Source: Pelagibacterium lentulum (GTDB lineage Bacteria; Pseudomonadota; Alphaproteobacteria; Rhizobiales; Devosiaceae). From it: 64,000 nt of DNA. Positions 29,840-39,168 of this stretch are shown one piece after another. Under the pieces are notes generated by a model. The model ran no database searches, was not told the origin of the DNA, and was given only the letters and a program-made list of their open reading frames with translations. How positions within the stretch are numbered: the first letter of the stretch is position 1; each line of letters starts with the position of its first letter. The stretch lies in contig NZ_RZMW01000020.1 in NCBI RefSeq assembly GCF_003992625.1, positions 1-64,000 of the forward strand. Reading direction: 5' to 3'. The position numbers and the translations under genes were made by a program.

Positions 29840-31309
29840 TTATTGCGCTTCGGCTGAAATGGCCGCAGTCATTCCCTCGCTCATTATCGTAGCCAAACGC
29901 TCGATCACGAGTGACTGCCATCCAGCATCTTCCCGCAATTGCTGCGGAACAAATCCGGGCAACGCCATCAGGCCATCGGCAAGTGCCCGCGGGTTGTCGC
30001 CGTAAAGATTGACGATGTCGGCGATTTCCTGCTCGCGCGGATCGCGCAGAGCATATGCACTACCATCCGATTTCCGGCCACGGGCATAAGCCATCCACGC
30101 GGCAGTCGCAAAGGCAAAGGGCGCCAGATCGTCCCCGCGCACCTGCGCAACCATCGCCGGCTCGAAAATGCGTTGCGGCAGCTTTTCCGTCCCGTCCATC
30201 GCGATTTGATAGGTCTCATGCGCGATTGTGGGATTGGCAAACCGGTCAATCAACTCATCGGCATAGGCTTGCAGATCGATACCGGGCACAGCAGGCAGCG
30301 TTTTGGCGGCGGTATCCATGTGCCGTCGCACAAGCTTTGCGAGCGCACCGTCGCCCATGACATCGCGAACATATTTGTGCCCGGCCAGAAAACCCGAATA
30401 GGCCAGCATGGAATGACTGCCGTTGAGCATCCCGAGCTTCATCTGTTCATATGCTGTTACGTCTTTAACGAACAGAGCGCCACCGGCTTCCCAATCAGGG
30501 CGACCGGCGCAGAAGTCGTCTTCAACGATCCATTGCGTAAAAGGCTCAGTTTCAGTTGCCCCTTTGTCCTCAAAACCCAAAGCCGCTTTTACGTCTGCGA
30601 ACGTCTTTTCGGTGGAGGCGGGAGTAATCCTGTCCACCATAGTCGACGGAAACGGCACATTGTGCTCGATCCAGGCTACCAGATCCGTATCGACGCGCGA
30701 TGCAAACTCGAGCACCAGGCGCTTTGTGACCTTGCCGTTATGGGAAAGATTATCGCAAGCCAGAACTGTGAAGGGCGCAACACCGCTCTTGCGCCGGGAA
30801 TCGAGCGCGCCAACGATAAGCCCTATGGCACTCGTCGCTTCGTTCAAGTCTCTGCCAATATCGGCCTTAATGGCTGGATGCGACCGGTCGAGTCCGCCCG
30901 TTTCGCGATCAAGGCCATATCCCTTTTCGGTAATCGTCAGCGAGACGATCTTTGTTTCCGGCGCCTTGAGCACTGCACGGAGTTCTTCGTCCTCATCGGG
31001 CGCAAACAGGACGCCGGCGATCGAACCGATGATGCGAAACTCAGGGTCCCCCTCACCACGTATGACAAGCGTATAGAGACCGTTCTGCGGGTTAAGCTGA
31101 TCGGCTACGATGCGCGACCGCAGGCTGACACCCATGATCCGCCAGTCGCCACCGCCTTTTGCCAAAGCGTCATCGGTATAGACTGCTTGATGTGCGCGAT
31201 GAAAAGCGCCTAGCCCCAAATGAACGATGCCTACGCCATGCGCAGCAGGATCGTATCCTGGCCGACCAACAGTCTGGTTCAAGCCATCCAGCGAGCTCAA
31301 TCTGGTCAT
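29840..31309 (-). CDS. uxuB: D-mannonate oxidoreductase (fructuronate reductase)
   Basis: This is a mannitol dehydrogenase-family enzyme of 489 residues. It shows the N-terminal GVGIVHLGLGAFHRAHQA NAD-binding segment, LACDNLSHNG in the centre, and the catalytic-region signature KLGMLNGSHSMLAYSG. It reduces fructuronate to mannonate between UxaC and UxuA. The start overlaps the uxaC stop by four bases (ATGA). Tagaturonate reductase (UxaB) is a distant relative, but the neighbours support UxuB. Confidence 0.88.
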   Translation of the reverse strand: MTRLSSLDGLNQTVGRPGYDPAAHGVGIVHLGLGAFHRAHQAVYTDDALAKGGGDWRIMGVSLRSRIVADQLNPQNGLYTLVIRGEGDPEFRIIGSIAGVLFAPDEDEELRAVLKAPETKIVSLTITEKGYGLDRETGGLDRSHPAIKADIGRDLNEATSAIGLIVGALDSRRKSGVAPFTVLACDNLSHNGKVTKRLVLEFASRVDTDLVAWIEHNVPFPSTMVDRITPASTEKTFADVKAALGFEDKGATETEPFTQWIVEDDFCAGRPDWEAGGALFVKDVTAYEQMKLGMLNGSHSMLAYSGFLAGHKYVRDVMGDGALAKLVRRHMDTAAKTLPAVPGIDLQAYADELIDRFANPTIAHETYQIAMDGTEKLPQRIFEPAMVAQVRGDDLAPFAFATAAWMAYARGRKSDGSAYALRDPREQEIADIVNLYGDNPRALADGLMALPGFVPQQLREDAGWQSLVIERLATIMSEGMTAAISAEAQ

Positions 31310-32721
31310 TGCAAACGGTACGCCCTTTTTGCGCTGTCGTAGGCGAGAAACTTCGCCAGTACCAATGCGTCCGCTTTCGCCAAACGCATTTCCGCCACCA
31401 TATTGGCGAGAAATCTGGCAACCTCACGCCGCCAGACATCGTGACGTGCGGGGATCGACAGCAATGCACGCGTATCGTCGTTAAACCCGGCAAGGTTATA
31501 AAAGCCTGCCGTTTCGTGCATTGCATCGAGATAGCGCCGAATGCCGTTCGGGCTGTCGTGGAACCACCAGGGCGGGCCAATCAGAACCGACGACCAATAA
31601 CCGGCGATCGGCGCAAGCTCACGCGCGTAACAGGTTTCGTCGAGCGTGAAGAGGATCAATCGAAAATTCTCCGCATTCCCATAGCGCCCCAAAAGAGCTT
31701 TCAGCCCGCCGACATAATCGGTACGCCCAGGAATATCGGCACCCAGATTTGCCCCCCTCTTTGCCATGAGATGCGGATCGAGATTGCGGCGCGACCCGGC
31801 ATGAATCTGCATCACCATGCCATCGTCGGCAGATAACGCCGCCATTTCAGTCATCATTTGTGCACGGAATTGCTCGGCGTCTTCGGGCGCGAACTTGCCC
31901 TTCAGCACCCGGTCGAGCAGAGCTTGTTTTTCATGTTCCGCAAGATCGGCGGTCGCGGCGCCCGGCACACCGTGGTCGGTCGCAGTGGCGCCATAGTCGC
32001 GGAAATAGGCTCGGCGAACGCCATGGGCCTTGATCAAGCCAGACCAGCTTGTTGTGTCTTCGCCCGTCACTTCGCCAAAGCGGGCGATGTTGTCGACAAA
32101 GTCCACCGCCTCGGGATCTGTCACATCATCTGGCCGATAGGTCGTGATTACGCGCCCAATCAGCCCATCATTCTTGAGCGCTTTGTGGTGTTCAAGAGGA
32201 TCAAGTGCAAATTCGGTCGTTGCGATTGCCTCTACATTGGCGCTGTCGAGCACCGCACGCGGCAGCAATTCGGGTTCTTTAAGCTTGCTGTCAATCGTAT
32301 CGTAAACCGCATCGGCGTTATCTGCCGAGAGCGGCTCATCAAGACCGAAATAAAGATTCAGCGAATGCTCGACCCATAGCCGTGACGGCGTTCCCGCAAA
32401 AAGGTGCCAGTTTTCACACAGCAAACGCCATGCGCTCCTCCCATCGGCAACGCGACCGCCATCCTTGCGCGGCACGCCAAGCCGGTCATATGAAATGCCC
32501 TGACTATTGAGGAGCCGCAGCACATAGTGGTCCGGTGCCAGAAACAGCGATGACGGATCGGAAAACGGCTCATTCTTTGCAAACCACGCCGGATCGGTAT
32601 GACCATGCGGGCTAACGATCGGCAATTCCGAGATCGACTCATATAGCTCCCAGGCAATGTCTCTGGCAGCGGATTCGGTGGGAAGCAGCCTGTAGGGATG
32701 CAGAAAACTCGCATCACTCAT
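31306..32721 (-). CDS. uxaC: Glucuronate (uronate) isomerase
   Basis: The enzyme isomerises glucuronate to fructuronate and galacturonate to tagaturonate. This amidohydrolase-superfamily member of 471 residues has the N-terminal metal motif SPHGHTDPAWFA near residue 38, then NLYFGLDEPL, and typical C-terminal YLDAMHETAGFYNLAGFNDD followed by WRREVARFLA. It overlaps uxuA and uxuB by four bases at each end, giving a tightly coupled uxuA-uxaC-uxuB operon. Confidence 0.95.
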   Translation of the reverse strand: MSDASFLHPYRLLPTESAARDIAWELYESISELPIVSPHGHTDPAWFAKNEPFSDPSSLFLAPDHYVLRLLNSQGISYDRLGVPRKDGGRVADGRSAWRLLCENWHLFAGTPSRLWVEHSLNLYFGLDEPLSADNADAVYDTIDSKLKEPELLPRAVLDSANVEAIATTEFALDPLEHHKALKNDGLIGRVITTYRPDDVTDPEAVDFVDNIARFGEVTGEDTTSWSGLIKAHGVRRAYFRDYGATATDHGVPGAATADLAEHEKQALLDRVLKGKFAPEDAEQFRAQMMTEMAALSADDGMVMQIHAGSRRNLDPHLMAKRGANLGADIPGRTDYVGGLKALLGRYGNAENFRLILFTLDETCYARELAPIAGYWSSVLIGPPWWFHDSPNGIRRYLDAMHETAGFYNLAGFNDDTRALLSIPARHDVWRREVARFLANMVAEMRLAKADALVLAKFLAYDSAKRAYRLQ

Positions 32722-33935
32722 TGCACGATGCCCCAGGTCTTGTGTTCAAGCGCGCGCATCACGCCGCGCAGTTCGGCAAGGCCCTTCAGACGCCCGATGG
32801 TGGGATAGCCAGGCTGCGCTTTACGCCCGAGATCGTCGAGGATGTCCTGCCCGTGATCGGGCCGCATAGGGATCTGGTGATCCGCTCGCCCTTCTCGTTT
32901 ACGCCGCGCTTCCTCCCTCACGATCGCTGCGATCAGTGCCACCATGTCCGTATCTCCTCCAAGATGCTCGGCTTCATAAAACGAGCCAGAAATGGCGTCA
33001 CTATCGCGCGAAACATTGCGCAAATGCAAAAAATGCACCTTCGATCCCAGTCGCTCCATAATACCGGGAAGGTCGTTGTCTGGCCGCGCACCGAGCGAGC
33101 CCGAACACAACGTCATCCCGTTAGCCGGGCTGTCGACCCCGTCGAGAATGGCCGTGTAGTCAGCCTCTGTGGACATAATGCGCGGCAAACCAAGCAATGA
33201 AAAGGGCGGATCATCGGGATGGCAGCACATGCGCAAACCGAGTTTTTCCGCCGTTGGCACAACCTGTTCCAGAAAGTCTATAAAGTTCTGTCGCAGCTTT
33301 TCCGCCGAGATTTGCCCATATTGTGCGAGGTGCTCGCGCACGCCGTCCAGCGTAAGCGTTTCGGTCGAGCCGGGAAGCCCTGCCGTAACATTACGCGCAA
33401 GCGCAATCTTTGCGTCCTCATCCATGGCGTCGAACCGCCGCCCGGCTTCCACCACCACTTCATTGGAAAAATCGGCTGTGGCGCCCGGACGCTGAAGGAT
33501 ATGGATGTCAAACGCGGCGAAATCGTTGATGTCAAAGCGCATGCAGGTGCCGCCATGTGCGACCCGCCAGTTCAGATCGGTACGCGTCCAATCCAGAACC
33601 GGCATGAAATTGTAGCAAACGACCTCAATGCCAGCCGCGGCAAGGTTCTCAAGGCTCGTCCTGTAATTGGCGACATGCTCCTTCCAGTCCCCCTTTTGCT
33701 TCTTGATATCCTCGGAAACCGGAAGGCTTTCGACAACCTCCCATTCAAGCCCTGACGGCGCGCCGGTCGAAGTCTTGCGAACCTCCTCCTGCCGTTTGGC
33801 GATCTCTTGGGCCGACCAAACAACGCCGTTGGGCACATGGTGGAGAGCGGTGACGACTCCTTCCACACCGGCCTGAACGACATCCTCGATCTTGGCAACA
33901 TCATTGGGCCCAAACCAGCGCCAGGTCTGCCGCAT
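32718..33935 (-). CDS. uxuA: Mannonate dehydratase
   Basis: The enzyme dehydrates D-mannonate to 2-keto-3-deoxygluconate. The product begins MRQTWRWFGPNDVAKIEDV, typical of UxuA, and shows MRFDINDFAAFD, MCCHPDDPPFSLLGLPRIMS and the C-terminal IPMRPDHGQDILDD metal-binding region. It is 405 residues long. The ATG at 33935 is preceded by GGAAGAGG; an open extension of about 53 codons upstream has no family resemblance. It is first in the operon; the 282 bases before the divergent polysaccharide gene hold its promoter. Confidence 0.95.
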   Translation of the reverse strand: MRQTWRWFGPNDVAKIEDVVQAGVEGVVTALHHVPNGVVWSAQEIAKRQEEVRKTSTGAPSGLEWEVVESLPVSEDIKKQKGDWKEHVANYRTSLENLAAAGIEVVCYNFMPVLDWTRTDLNWRVAHGGTCMRFDINDFAAFDIHILQRPGATADFSNEVVVEAGRRFDAMDEDAKIALARNVTAGLPGSTETLTLDGVREHLAQYGQISAEKLRQNFIDFLEQVVPTAEKLGLRMCCHPDDPPFSLLGLPRIMSTEADYTAILDGVDSPANGMTLCSGSLGARPDNDLPGIMERLGSKVHFLHLRNVSRDSDAISGSFYEAEHLGGDTDMVALIAAIVREEARRKREGRADHQIPMRPDHGQDILDDLGRKAQPGYPTIGRLKGLAELRGVMRALEHKTWGIVQ

Positions 33936-34217
33936 CCTTATACCTCTTCCACCTTCAATGTTCTTGTCCCGCCAATCGACGGGCGAATCTTTATCGTAAA
34001 ATATTAGAATGCCACACACGCGCAGTTTTGCGATGTCAAATCCATGATTGAGCCCTCCACTCAACCGACGCCACGCCGACCTCCAATTGTTCATCCGGCA
34101 TAGCAGAAAGATAGCAAGTTCCGAAGCTATCTTGCTTTTTTCTGTCGCTTGCTTGCCTTACTCAAACTTATGGTCTTTACTTCCGTTCATCGGGTTTCGA
34201 AGGGTCTGAGGGGGACA

Positions 34218-36008
34218 ATGGGCCACGTTGAAATCGACATCCGCAGTACGCTTGGCGCACTGCGACGGCAGGCTAGTGCTATCGCCATTACCTTTACATT
34301 GGTCGTTGGCATTGCGCTTGCCGTATTGCTCGCATTCCCATTTCAATATCAGGCGACCGCGCTTGTTTTGATCGACCCCAAACCGCAGAATCTGCGCGCG
34401 TCCCGACTGATGGGCAGCAGCTTTGCCAACGACGATGCAAGGGTTGAAAATGAAGTGGAAGTCCTGCGTTCCGACCCGATCCTCATCGCCACAATCGAGC
34501 AACTTGGACTGTTGGACGATGCCACATTCAATGCACCAGCAGCGTGGTGGCTGCAGATATGGCCGAACTACTTCCCGGATCGCGCGGACAACGCCGCCAC
34601 AGCTTTGGAAGAAACTTTGCTCCGTTTGCGCCAGAATACCGAAATTGAGCGACGCGGTCTTTCCAACGTCATCGCAGTCACCGCAAAAAGTCCGAACCGG
34701 CTACAATCGCGTGAATTGGCCAACACCATTGTACAGGCCTACATGGATGCCCAACGGGACGATGAGATCGCAGACCTGCTTGTGGCCCGCCAAGTGCTTG
34801 AAAGTCACCTAGAGGAGGCACGGCAAGACTTAGCCGCAAGCGAGAAGACCGTTGACGATTTCATGGCTGGCATCTCGCTTGCCTTCGCCCCCGGCATCGC
34901 ACAACGCGCCCCAGAAGCGCAAACCGGTGTCCAGGATCGCAGGTTGGATAATCCACCCGGCGATCTAACGGGCCTTTATCGACTTCAGTATCGTGCCCAG
35001 CTTGCTCGCGCCTATTACCAGGCACTCATTACAGGCAGTGCGCAGTTCGACATGCAGCACGACACTCAAGGTGCAGGTGTCCGCCTGCTTGCTGAGGCAC
35101 TCCCGCCGTCGCCGCGCTTTCCAGATATCGTTCGGGGACTGGGCTTTGCAGGCCTGATTGGCCTAGGCCTCGGTTTCGGCGTCGCGTTCAAGCGTGAGCG
35201 CTTTCACGGCGGCTTTACCAGTGCGCGGCATCTTTCGGCCGAGACCGGCTACACGGCGATCGCTGAAGTACCGAGTTTCAGACCTAACGGCCTTACAGGT
35301 ACATTAACGGCCGCCGACGCCCTGGTCTGGGCCCCGTTGTCCCGGTACTCGGAATCCATAAGGCGGATTCGTGTCGGCATAGATCAAACATTAAGGGCAC
35401 CTGATGGGCCAACTGGATGCGTGATCATGATGACCTCACCGAACATAGGAACTGGCGCATCGTCGCTCGCACTGGCTCTGGCTCGGGACTATGCCCTTTC
35501 GGGCGCCAAAACGCTTCTAATGGACTGCGACTTGCGATCTCCATCCCAGCACAAGTTCGTCGACATTGCTTCTAACGGAAACTTTCACAAGCACTTGCGC
35601 GCGACTTGGCAATCGATCGAGTTTATGGACCTCCTGGTCCGTGACCCTCATTCCAGTCTGAGCTTGCTCTTGAACAGTGACGAAGCAAGAGGGCCTACCG
35701 ATCAATTGCTTTCCGGTCGGCAGTTTGATCGCATAATTGCGCTGGCACGACAGACCTACGATTGCGTGATTATCGACACTCCGGCGGTCGGCGCGGTCGT
35801 CGATGGGCTCTATCTCGCGAAACATGCGGATATTGCCGTTGTGACGATCAAATGGGCACAAACGCGCCGGACCGATGTGGATGACACCTTGGCCAGGCTC
35901 GCGGCCGCGAAAGGCCCATCGGCCCAGATCGTAACGGTATTAAATCGGACCGGAACGATGTCGACGCCTGCCGATGCCTTCGCTAGCCCGCGACAGTCCG
36001 ACGTCTGA
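34218..36008 (+). CDS. Wzz/BY-kinase-like exopolysaccharide protein with altered Walker A motif
   Basis: The protein of 596 residues combines a Wzz chain-length domain (membrane segment at about residues 18-42, periplasmic part with coiled-coil character, second membrane segment near 312-332) and a cytoplasmic BY-kinase-like ATPase domain (about 395-570). Walker A' (LLMDCDLRSP) and Walker B (CVIIDTPAVGAV) are intact. The Walker A loop reads GTGASS instead of GxGK(S/T): the phosphate-binding lysine is alanine at residue 414. There is no C-terminal tyrosine cluster. It probably still assembles at the membrane, but kinase activity is doubtful. ATG at 34218 follows GAGGGGGAC. Confidence 0.85.
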   Translation: MGHVEIDIRSTLGALRRQASAIAITFTLVVGIALAVLLAFPFQYQATALVLIDPKPQNLRASRLMGSSFANDDARVENEVEVLRSDPILIATIEQLGLLDDATFNAPAAWWLQIWPNYFPDRADNAATALEETLLRLRQNTEIERRGLSNVIAVTAKSPNRLQSRELANTIVQAYMDAQRDDEIADLLVARQVLESHLEEARQDLAASEKTVDDFMAGISLAFAPGIAQRAPEAQTGVQDRRLDNPPGDLTGLYRLQYRAQLARAYYQALITGSAQFDMQHDTQGAGVRLLAEALPPSPRFPDIVRGLGFAGLIGLGLGFGVAFKRERFHGGFTSARHLSAETGYTAIAEVPSFRPNGLTGTLTAADALVWAPLSRYSESIRRIRVGIDQTLRAPDGPTGCVIMMTSPNIGTGASSLALALARDYALSGAKTLLMDCDLRSPSQHKFVDIASNGNFHKHLRATWQSIEFMDLLVRDPHSSLSLLLNSDEARGPTDQLLSGRQFDRIIALARQTYDCVIIDTPAVGAVVDGLYLAKHADIAVVTIKWAQTRRTDVDDTLARLAAAKGPSAQIVTVLNRTGTMSTPADAFASPRQSDV

Positions 36009-36184
36009 ATCTTGTCCCCGCCTCGCCCGGCCCGACCGAGATTGTTGCTTACAATCTCCCTGGACCGCTTCAATAACCGGCAACGCGCTCACCGATACAC
36101 CGAACTCAAAAAACCAACCGCGAGCGGCCCAGCCGGTCATTGCCAGTCCTATCGGGGTACCGCCGACTGCACCGCGAACAATAG

Positions 36185-37003
36185 CTAAAAGATATCCTTC
36201 GATGCCCCTTTAGCGCCCTTTTTACGCTCATTTCTCGGAGATCCAGACCGGTTGCGCGGGCAGAGCATATCGCGCCAGATCGTCATTCCTGCAATTCTGA
36301 AATCAAGCAGGAGCGAGAAATTCTGCACATAGGCGATGTCGTGGTCGATGCGTGCCTGTGCGATATGCGCATCGCATGTAGGACCGCAGAGGTCATTGAT
36401 TTGCGCCCAGCCAGACAACCCCGGTTTAACGGAATGACGCAAATGGTAGTAGGGCACCAACTCGTCATATCTACAGCCTTCCGCAAGCAGTCCGACCGGA
36501 TGCGCGCGGGGTCCGATAAACGACATATCGCCGATCAGTATATTGTAGAGTTGCGGCAACTGATCGATATTTGAAGTGCGCAGGAACCGTCCTACCGGCG
36601 TTATGTGCTCATCGTCCGAAGCGATTTGATCAAGCCGGGCGGCATCATACACATCGTCTGAACGGCAGCGGAACCTGTAGATGCGAAATTGCCTGCCTCC
36701 CTCGCCGTAGCGAAGCTCCCTGCAAAACACGGGTCCAGTGCTGCTCACCTTTACTGAGATTGCGGCTAGCAGAAAAACCGGCGCGAGCATCGACAGGGTA
36801 ATCGATGCCAAAGACATATCGAAAGCGCGCTTGCACACCCTTGCCAAGTGCTTGAGCGGCCCATTCCTGGGCTCCTGGGGAAAACCGCCCTTGAGATATA
36901 TAAAAAGACCGGATTGGCTACACCGAACGCCGCCGGAACCACTTTGGCTATTCAATACAGGTTCGTCGCGCAATTTCGCGCAAGAGCGAGTGCTTTCGAA
37001 CAT
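36185..37003 (-). CDS. Bacterial sugar transferase (ExoY/WcaJ-like) with altered catalytic dyad
   Basis: This is a monotopic phosphoglycosyl transferase that would load a sugar phosphate onto undecaprenyl phosphate to start a polysaccharide repeat. The 272-residue protein has a membrane segment near residues 64-88, the family segments GPVFCRELRYGEGGRQF and GDMSFIGPRAHPVGLLAEG, and a C-terminal SGWAQIN. In the core motif the usual Asp-Glu pair (S-x-DELPQL) reads Asp147-Gln148 (NIDQLPQL). Because Asp-Glu is the catalytic dyad in this superfamily, activity may be lost or changed. It faces the Wzz-like gene tail to tail, with 176 bases between. Confidence 0.85.
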   Translation of the reverse strand: MFESTRSCAKLRDEPVLNSQSGSGGVRCSQSGLFIYLKGGFPQEPRNGPLKHLARVCKRAFDMSLASITLSMLAPVFLLAAISVKVSSTGPVFCRELRYGEGGRQFRIYRFRCRSDDVYDAARLDQIASDDEHITPVGRFLRTSNIDQLPQLYNILIGDMSFIGPRAHPVGLLAEGCRYDELVPYYHLRHSVKPGLSGWAQINDLCGPTCDAHIAQARIDHDIAYVQNFSLLLDFRIAGMTIWRDMLCPRNRSGSPRNERKKGAKGASKDIF

Positions 37004-37201
37004 AACTAGCTCCGCCCCCGCGAGTAGTAGATCGAGAATAAAACTTGAATAAAATGATTAACGCACGGCAACCAGACACAGACAAGCGCGCAGTGTTAAA
37101 TTGAATAAGCCTGTGGAAAATCTGGGGAAAACATGTGCAAATATATTCTGCACCTAAGTGCGGTGTCCTGCAGCTGATGGCAAGTGTACGCGCGCACCGC
37201 C

Positions 37202-38725
37202 CTACATAACCGCACCGATCTGCCAAGGAAGAAATTCGTTATCGCCTAGCCCCAATTTCTCACTTTTCGACTTTTGCCCGCTTGCCGTTGCGACAATCAG
37301 CGCCAATATCTCGCGGCCTTTTTCTTCCATTGAAACGCCGTCGAGAATGCCGCCGCAATCGATATCCATATCGTCGGGCATTGCATTGGCCAGCCGACTG
37401 TTGCTTGCGACCTTGATTGTGGGTGCTGGCTTGGAGCCAAACGCCGATCCCCGCCCGGTTGTAAACACAACGACCTGCGCTCCGCTCGCGATCTGTCCAG
37501 TAACCGACACCGGATCAAAGCCTGGACTATCCATGAATGTCAGCCCGGGTCGGCGCAGCTTGGCACCATAGTCCAGCACGTCTCCAAGCGGCGCTGATCC
37601 CGCCTTGGCGACGGCGCCTAGCGACTTTTCCAGAATTGTCGTCAAGCCGCCCGCCTTGTTTCCAGGACTTGGATTGTTATCCATCGCACCACCATTGATG
37701 GCAGTGTAGTGCTCCCACCACGCAATACGTTCGAGCAACTTGTCGGCAACGTCCTGCCCTGCGGCCCGTCGCAACAGCAATTGCTCAGCGCCATAGATTT
37801 CAGGCGTCTCCGCTAAAACGACACTGCCGCCCATGCCCACAAGCATATCACTGGCTACACCCAGTGCCGGATTTGCGGTAATGCCGGAAAAACCATCTGA
37901 TCCCCCGCATTGCAGCGCCACCGCCAGTTTCGAGACTGGCGCCGGTTCACGCGAAACTGCATTGACCTTGGGAAGCAGATCGTGAATGGCAGCCACTATC
38001 GCTTCCACGGTCCGCGTTGTGCCACCCGTTTCCTGAATGGTTAGGCCATGAAAGCGCTCCCCCCCCTCGCCATACGCCGCACGCATGCGTGCGATCTGCA
38101 TGACTTCGCAACCAAGGCCGACAAAAAGCGCAGCACCGACATTAGGATGCGTCGCGTGCCCCCAGAGCACTCTTTGCAAATTGTCGTGCCCCGGCCCCTC
38201 CGAGGCCATGCCGCACCCTGTGCCGTGACTCAAGGCTACAACGCCGTCCACATTGGGAAACTGATCAAGGATACCGCTTGTGTTGATATCGGCCGCCGCG
38301 CGGCGGATGACCGTCGCTGAACAGTTCACCGTCGCGACCAGCGCGATATAATTGCGCGTGCCGACGGTACCATCGTCCCTGTGATAGCCAGCAAAGGTCA
38401 TTGGTTCGGCTTTAGGCGTTGACGCTAGGGCAGATTCAAAGTCAGCGCCGATAACATAGTCGCGATCATGGGAGCCCATGGAGCAGTTATGGGTATGAAC
38501 ATGTTCCCCGGCAACAACCGGCACACTGGCATAACCGATAATCTGTCCGAATTTGATGATTGCCTCACCCGGCATGATGTCGCCCAGCGCAATCTTATGA
38601 CCAGCTTCGATAGCGCGCTCCAGCGCAACACCACGCCCCAACGGTCGTTCACCCTTACCGGCCCGCCGGGTCAACACGGCAATCGTATCGCGCGGATGCA
38701 TCTGCAACCAACCCGGGTTCGTCAT
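37202..38725 (-). CDS. uxaA: Altronate dehydratase
   Basis: The enzyme dehydrates D-altronate to 2-keto-3-deoxygluconate in galacturonate breakdown. The 507-residue protein has an N-terminal SAF domain (to about residue 95, with VVAGEHVHTHNCSM) and a large GarD-type domain with GYHRDDGTVGTRNYIALV, ALSHGTGCGMA, LQCGGSDGFSG and the C-terminal DIDCGGILDG. ATG at 38725 is the family start; the frame continues upstream without similarity. It is separated from uxuA-uxaC-uxuB by the polysaccharide pair. UxaB and the KDG kinase are not in the window. Confidence 0.94.
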   Translation of the reverse strand: MTNPGWLQMHPRDTIAVLTRRAGKGERPLGRGVALERAIEAGHKIALGDIMPGEAIIKFGQIIGYASVPVVAGEHVHTHNCSMGSHDRDYVIGADFESALASTPKAEPMTFAGYHRDDGTVGTRNYIALVATVNCSATVIRRAAADINTSGILDQFPNVDGVVALSHGTGCGMASEGPGHDNLQRVLWGHATHPNVGAALFVGLGCEVMQIARMRAAYGEGGERFHGLTIQETGGTTRTVEAIVAAIHDLLPKVNAVSREPAPVSKLAVALQCGGSDGFSGITANPALGVASDMLVGMGGSVVLAETPEIYGAEQLLLRRAAGQDVADKLLERIAWWEHYTAINGGAMDNNPSPGNKAGGLTTILEKSLGAVAKAGSAPLGDVLDYGAKLRRPGLTFMDSPGFDPVSVTGQIASGAQVVVFTTGRGSAFGSKPAPTIKVASNSRLANAMPDDMDIDCGGILDGVSMEEKGREILALIVATASGQKSKSEKLGLGDNEFLPWQIGAVM

Positions 38726-39168
38726 GAGGCCAATCTCCCGATCAAATATGCACAGAAAATTCAAATGCGGACTACTAACATTTCAGCATCCACTAAGCCC
38801 AACTGGGATGCTAATCAAGGAAAAACCCTATTTCCGGCCGCTTTGACTTCACTTTGAGGCGAATGGCGGAATCGATTCTGCCTGCTGGCAACGCCTCCTC
38901 CCACTTTTGATAAAGCCATGAGCTCTAGCTGGCGCGACGTACCGTTCTATGCCCAGGTCGAGCTTAACCCTTGATTTCCTGACCGTCTGACAAAACTTTC
39001 AAGAAGCGAAACCATTCGCCGGGAGATCGAACGCGCCGCCAGCCTCCCCTTTGTATCGCCAAATGTCTTTCTTGACACGCAGGTGGAGGCACCGGCCTTT
39101 CGCCTGTCGCTAGGCGCGGCCCAAATACAACATCGCGCGATGTTCGATACCATTCAGGACCGGGAAGG
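38726..39168. other. Non-coding or decayed stretch upstream of a vanB remnant
   Basis: No intact gene is visible in about 440 bases. A short plus-strand frame starting at the ATG near 38919 (about 18 codons, then TGA) and an open plus-strand frame at about 39000-39199 may be gene debris. The latter could not be matched to any family I recognise. The uxaA promoter should lie close to 38726-38830. Confidence 0.4.

Noticed and set aside
29939-31213. 424-codon plus-strand frame opposite uxuB
   Set aside because: It lies wholly antisense to a well-supported uxuB with conserved motifs; the composition is typical of a shadow frame.
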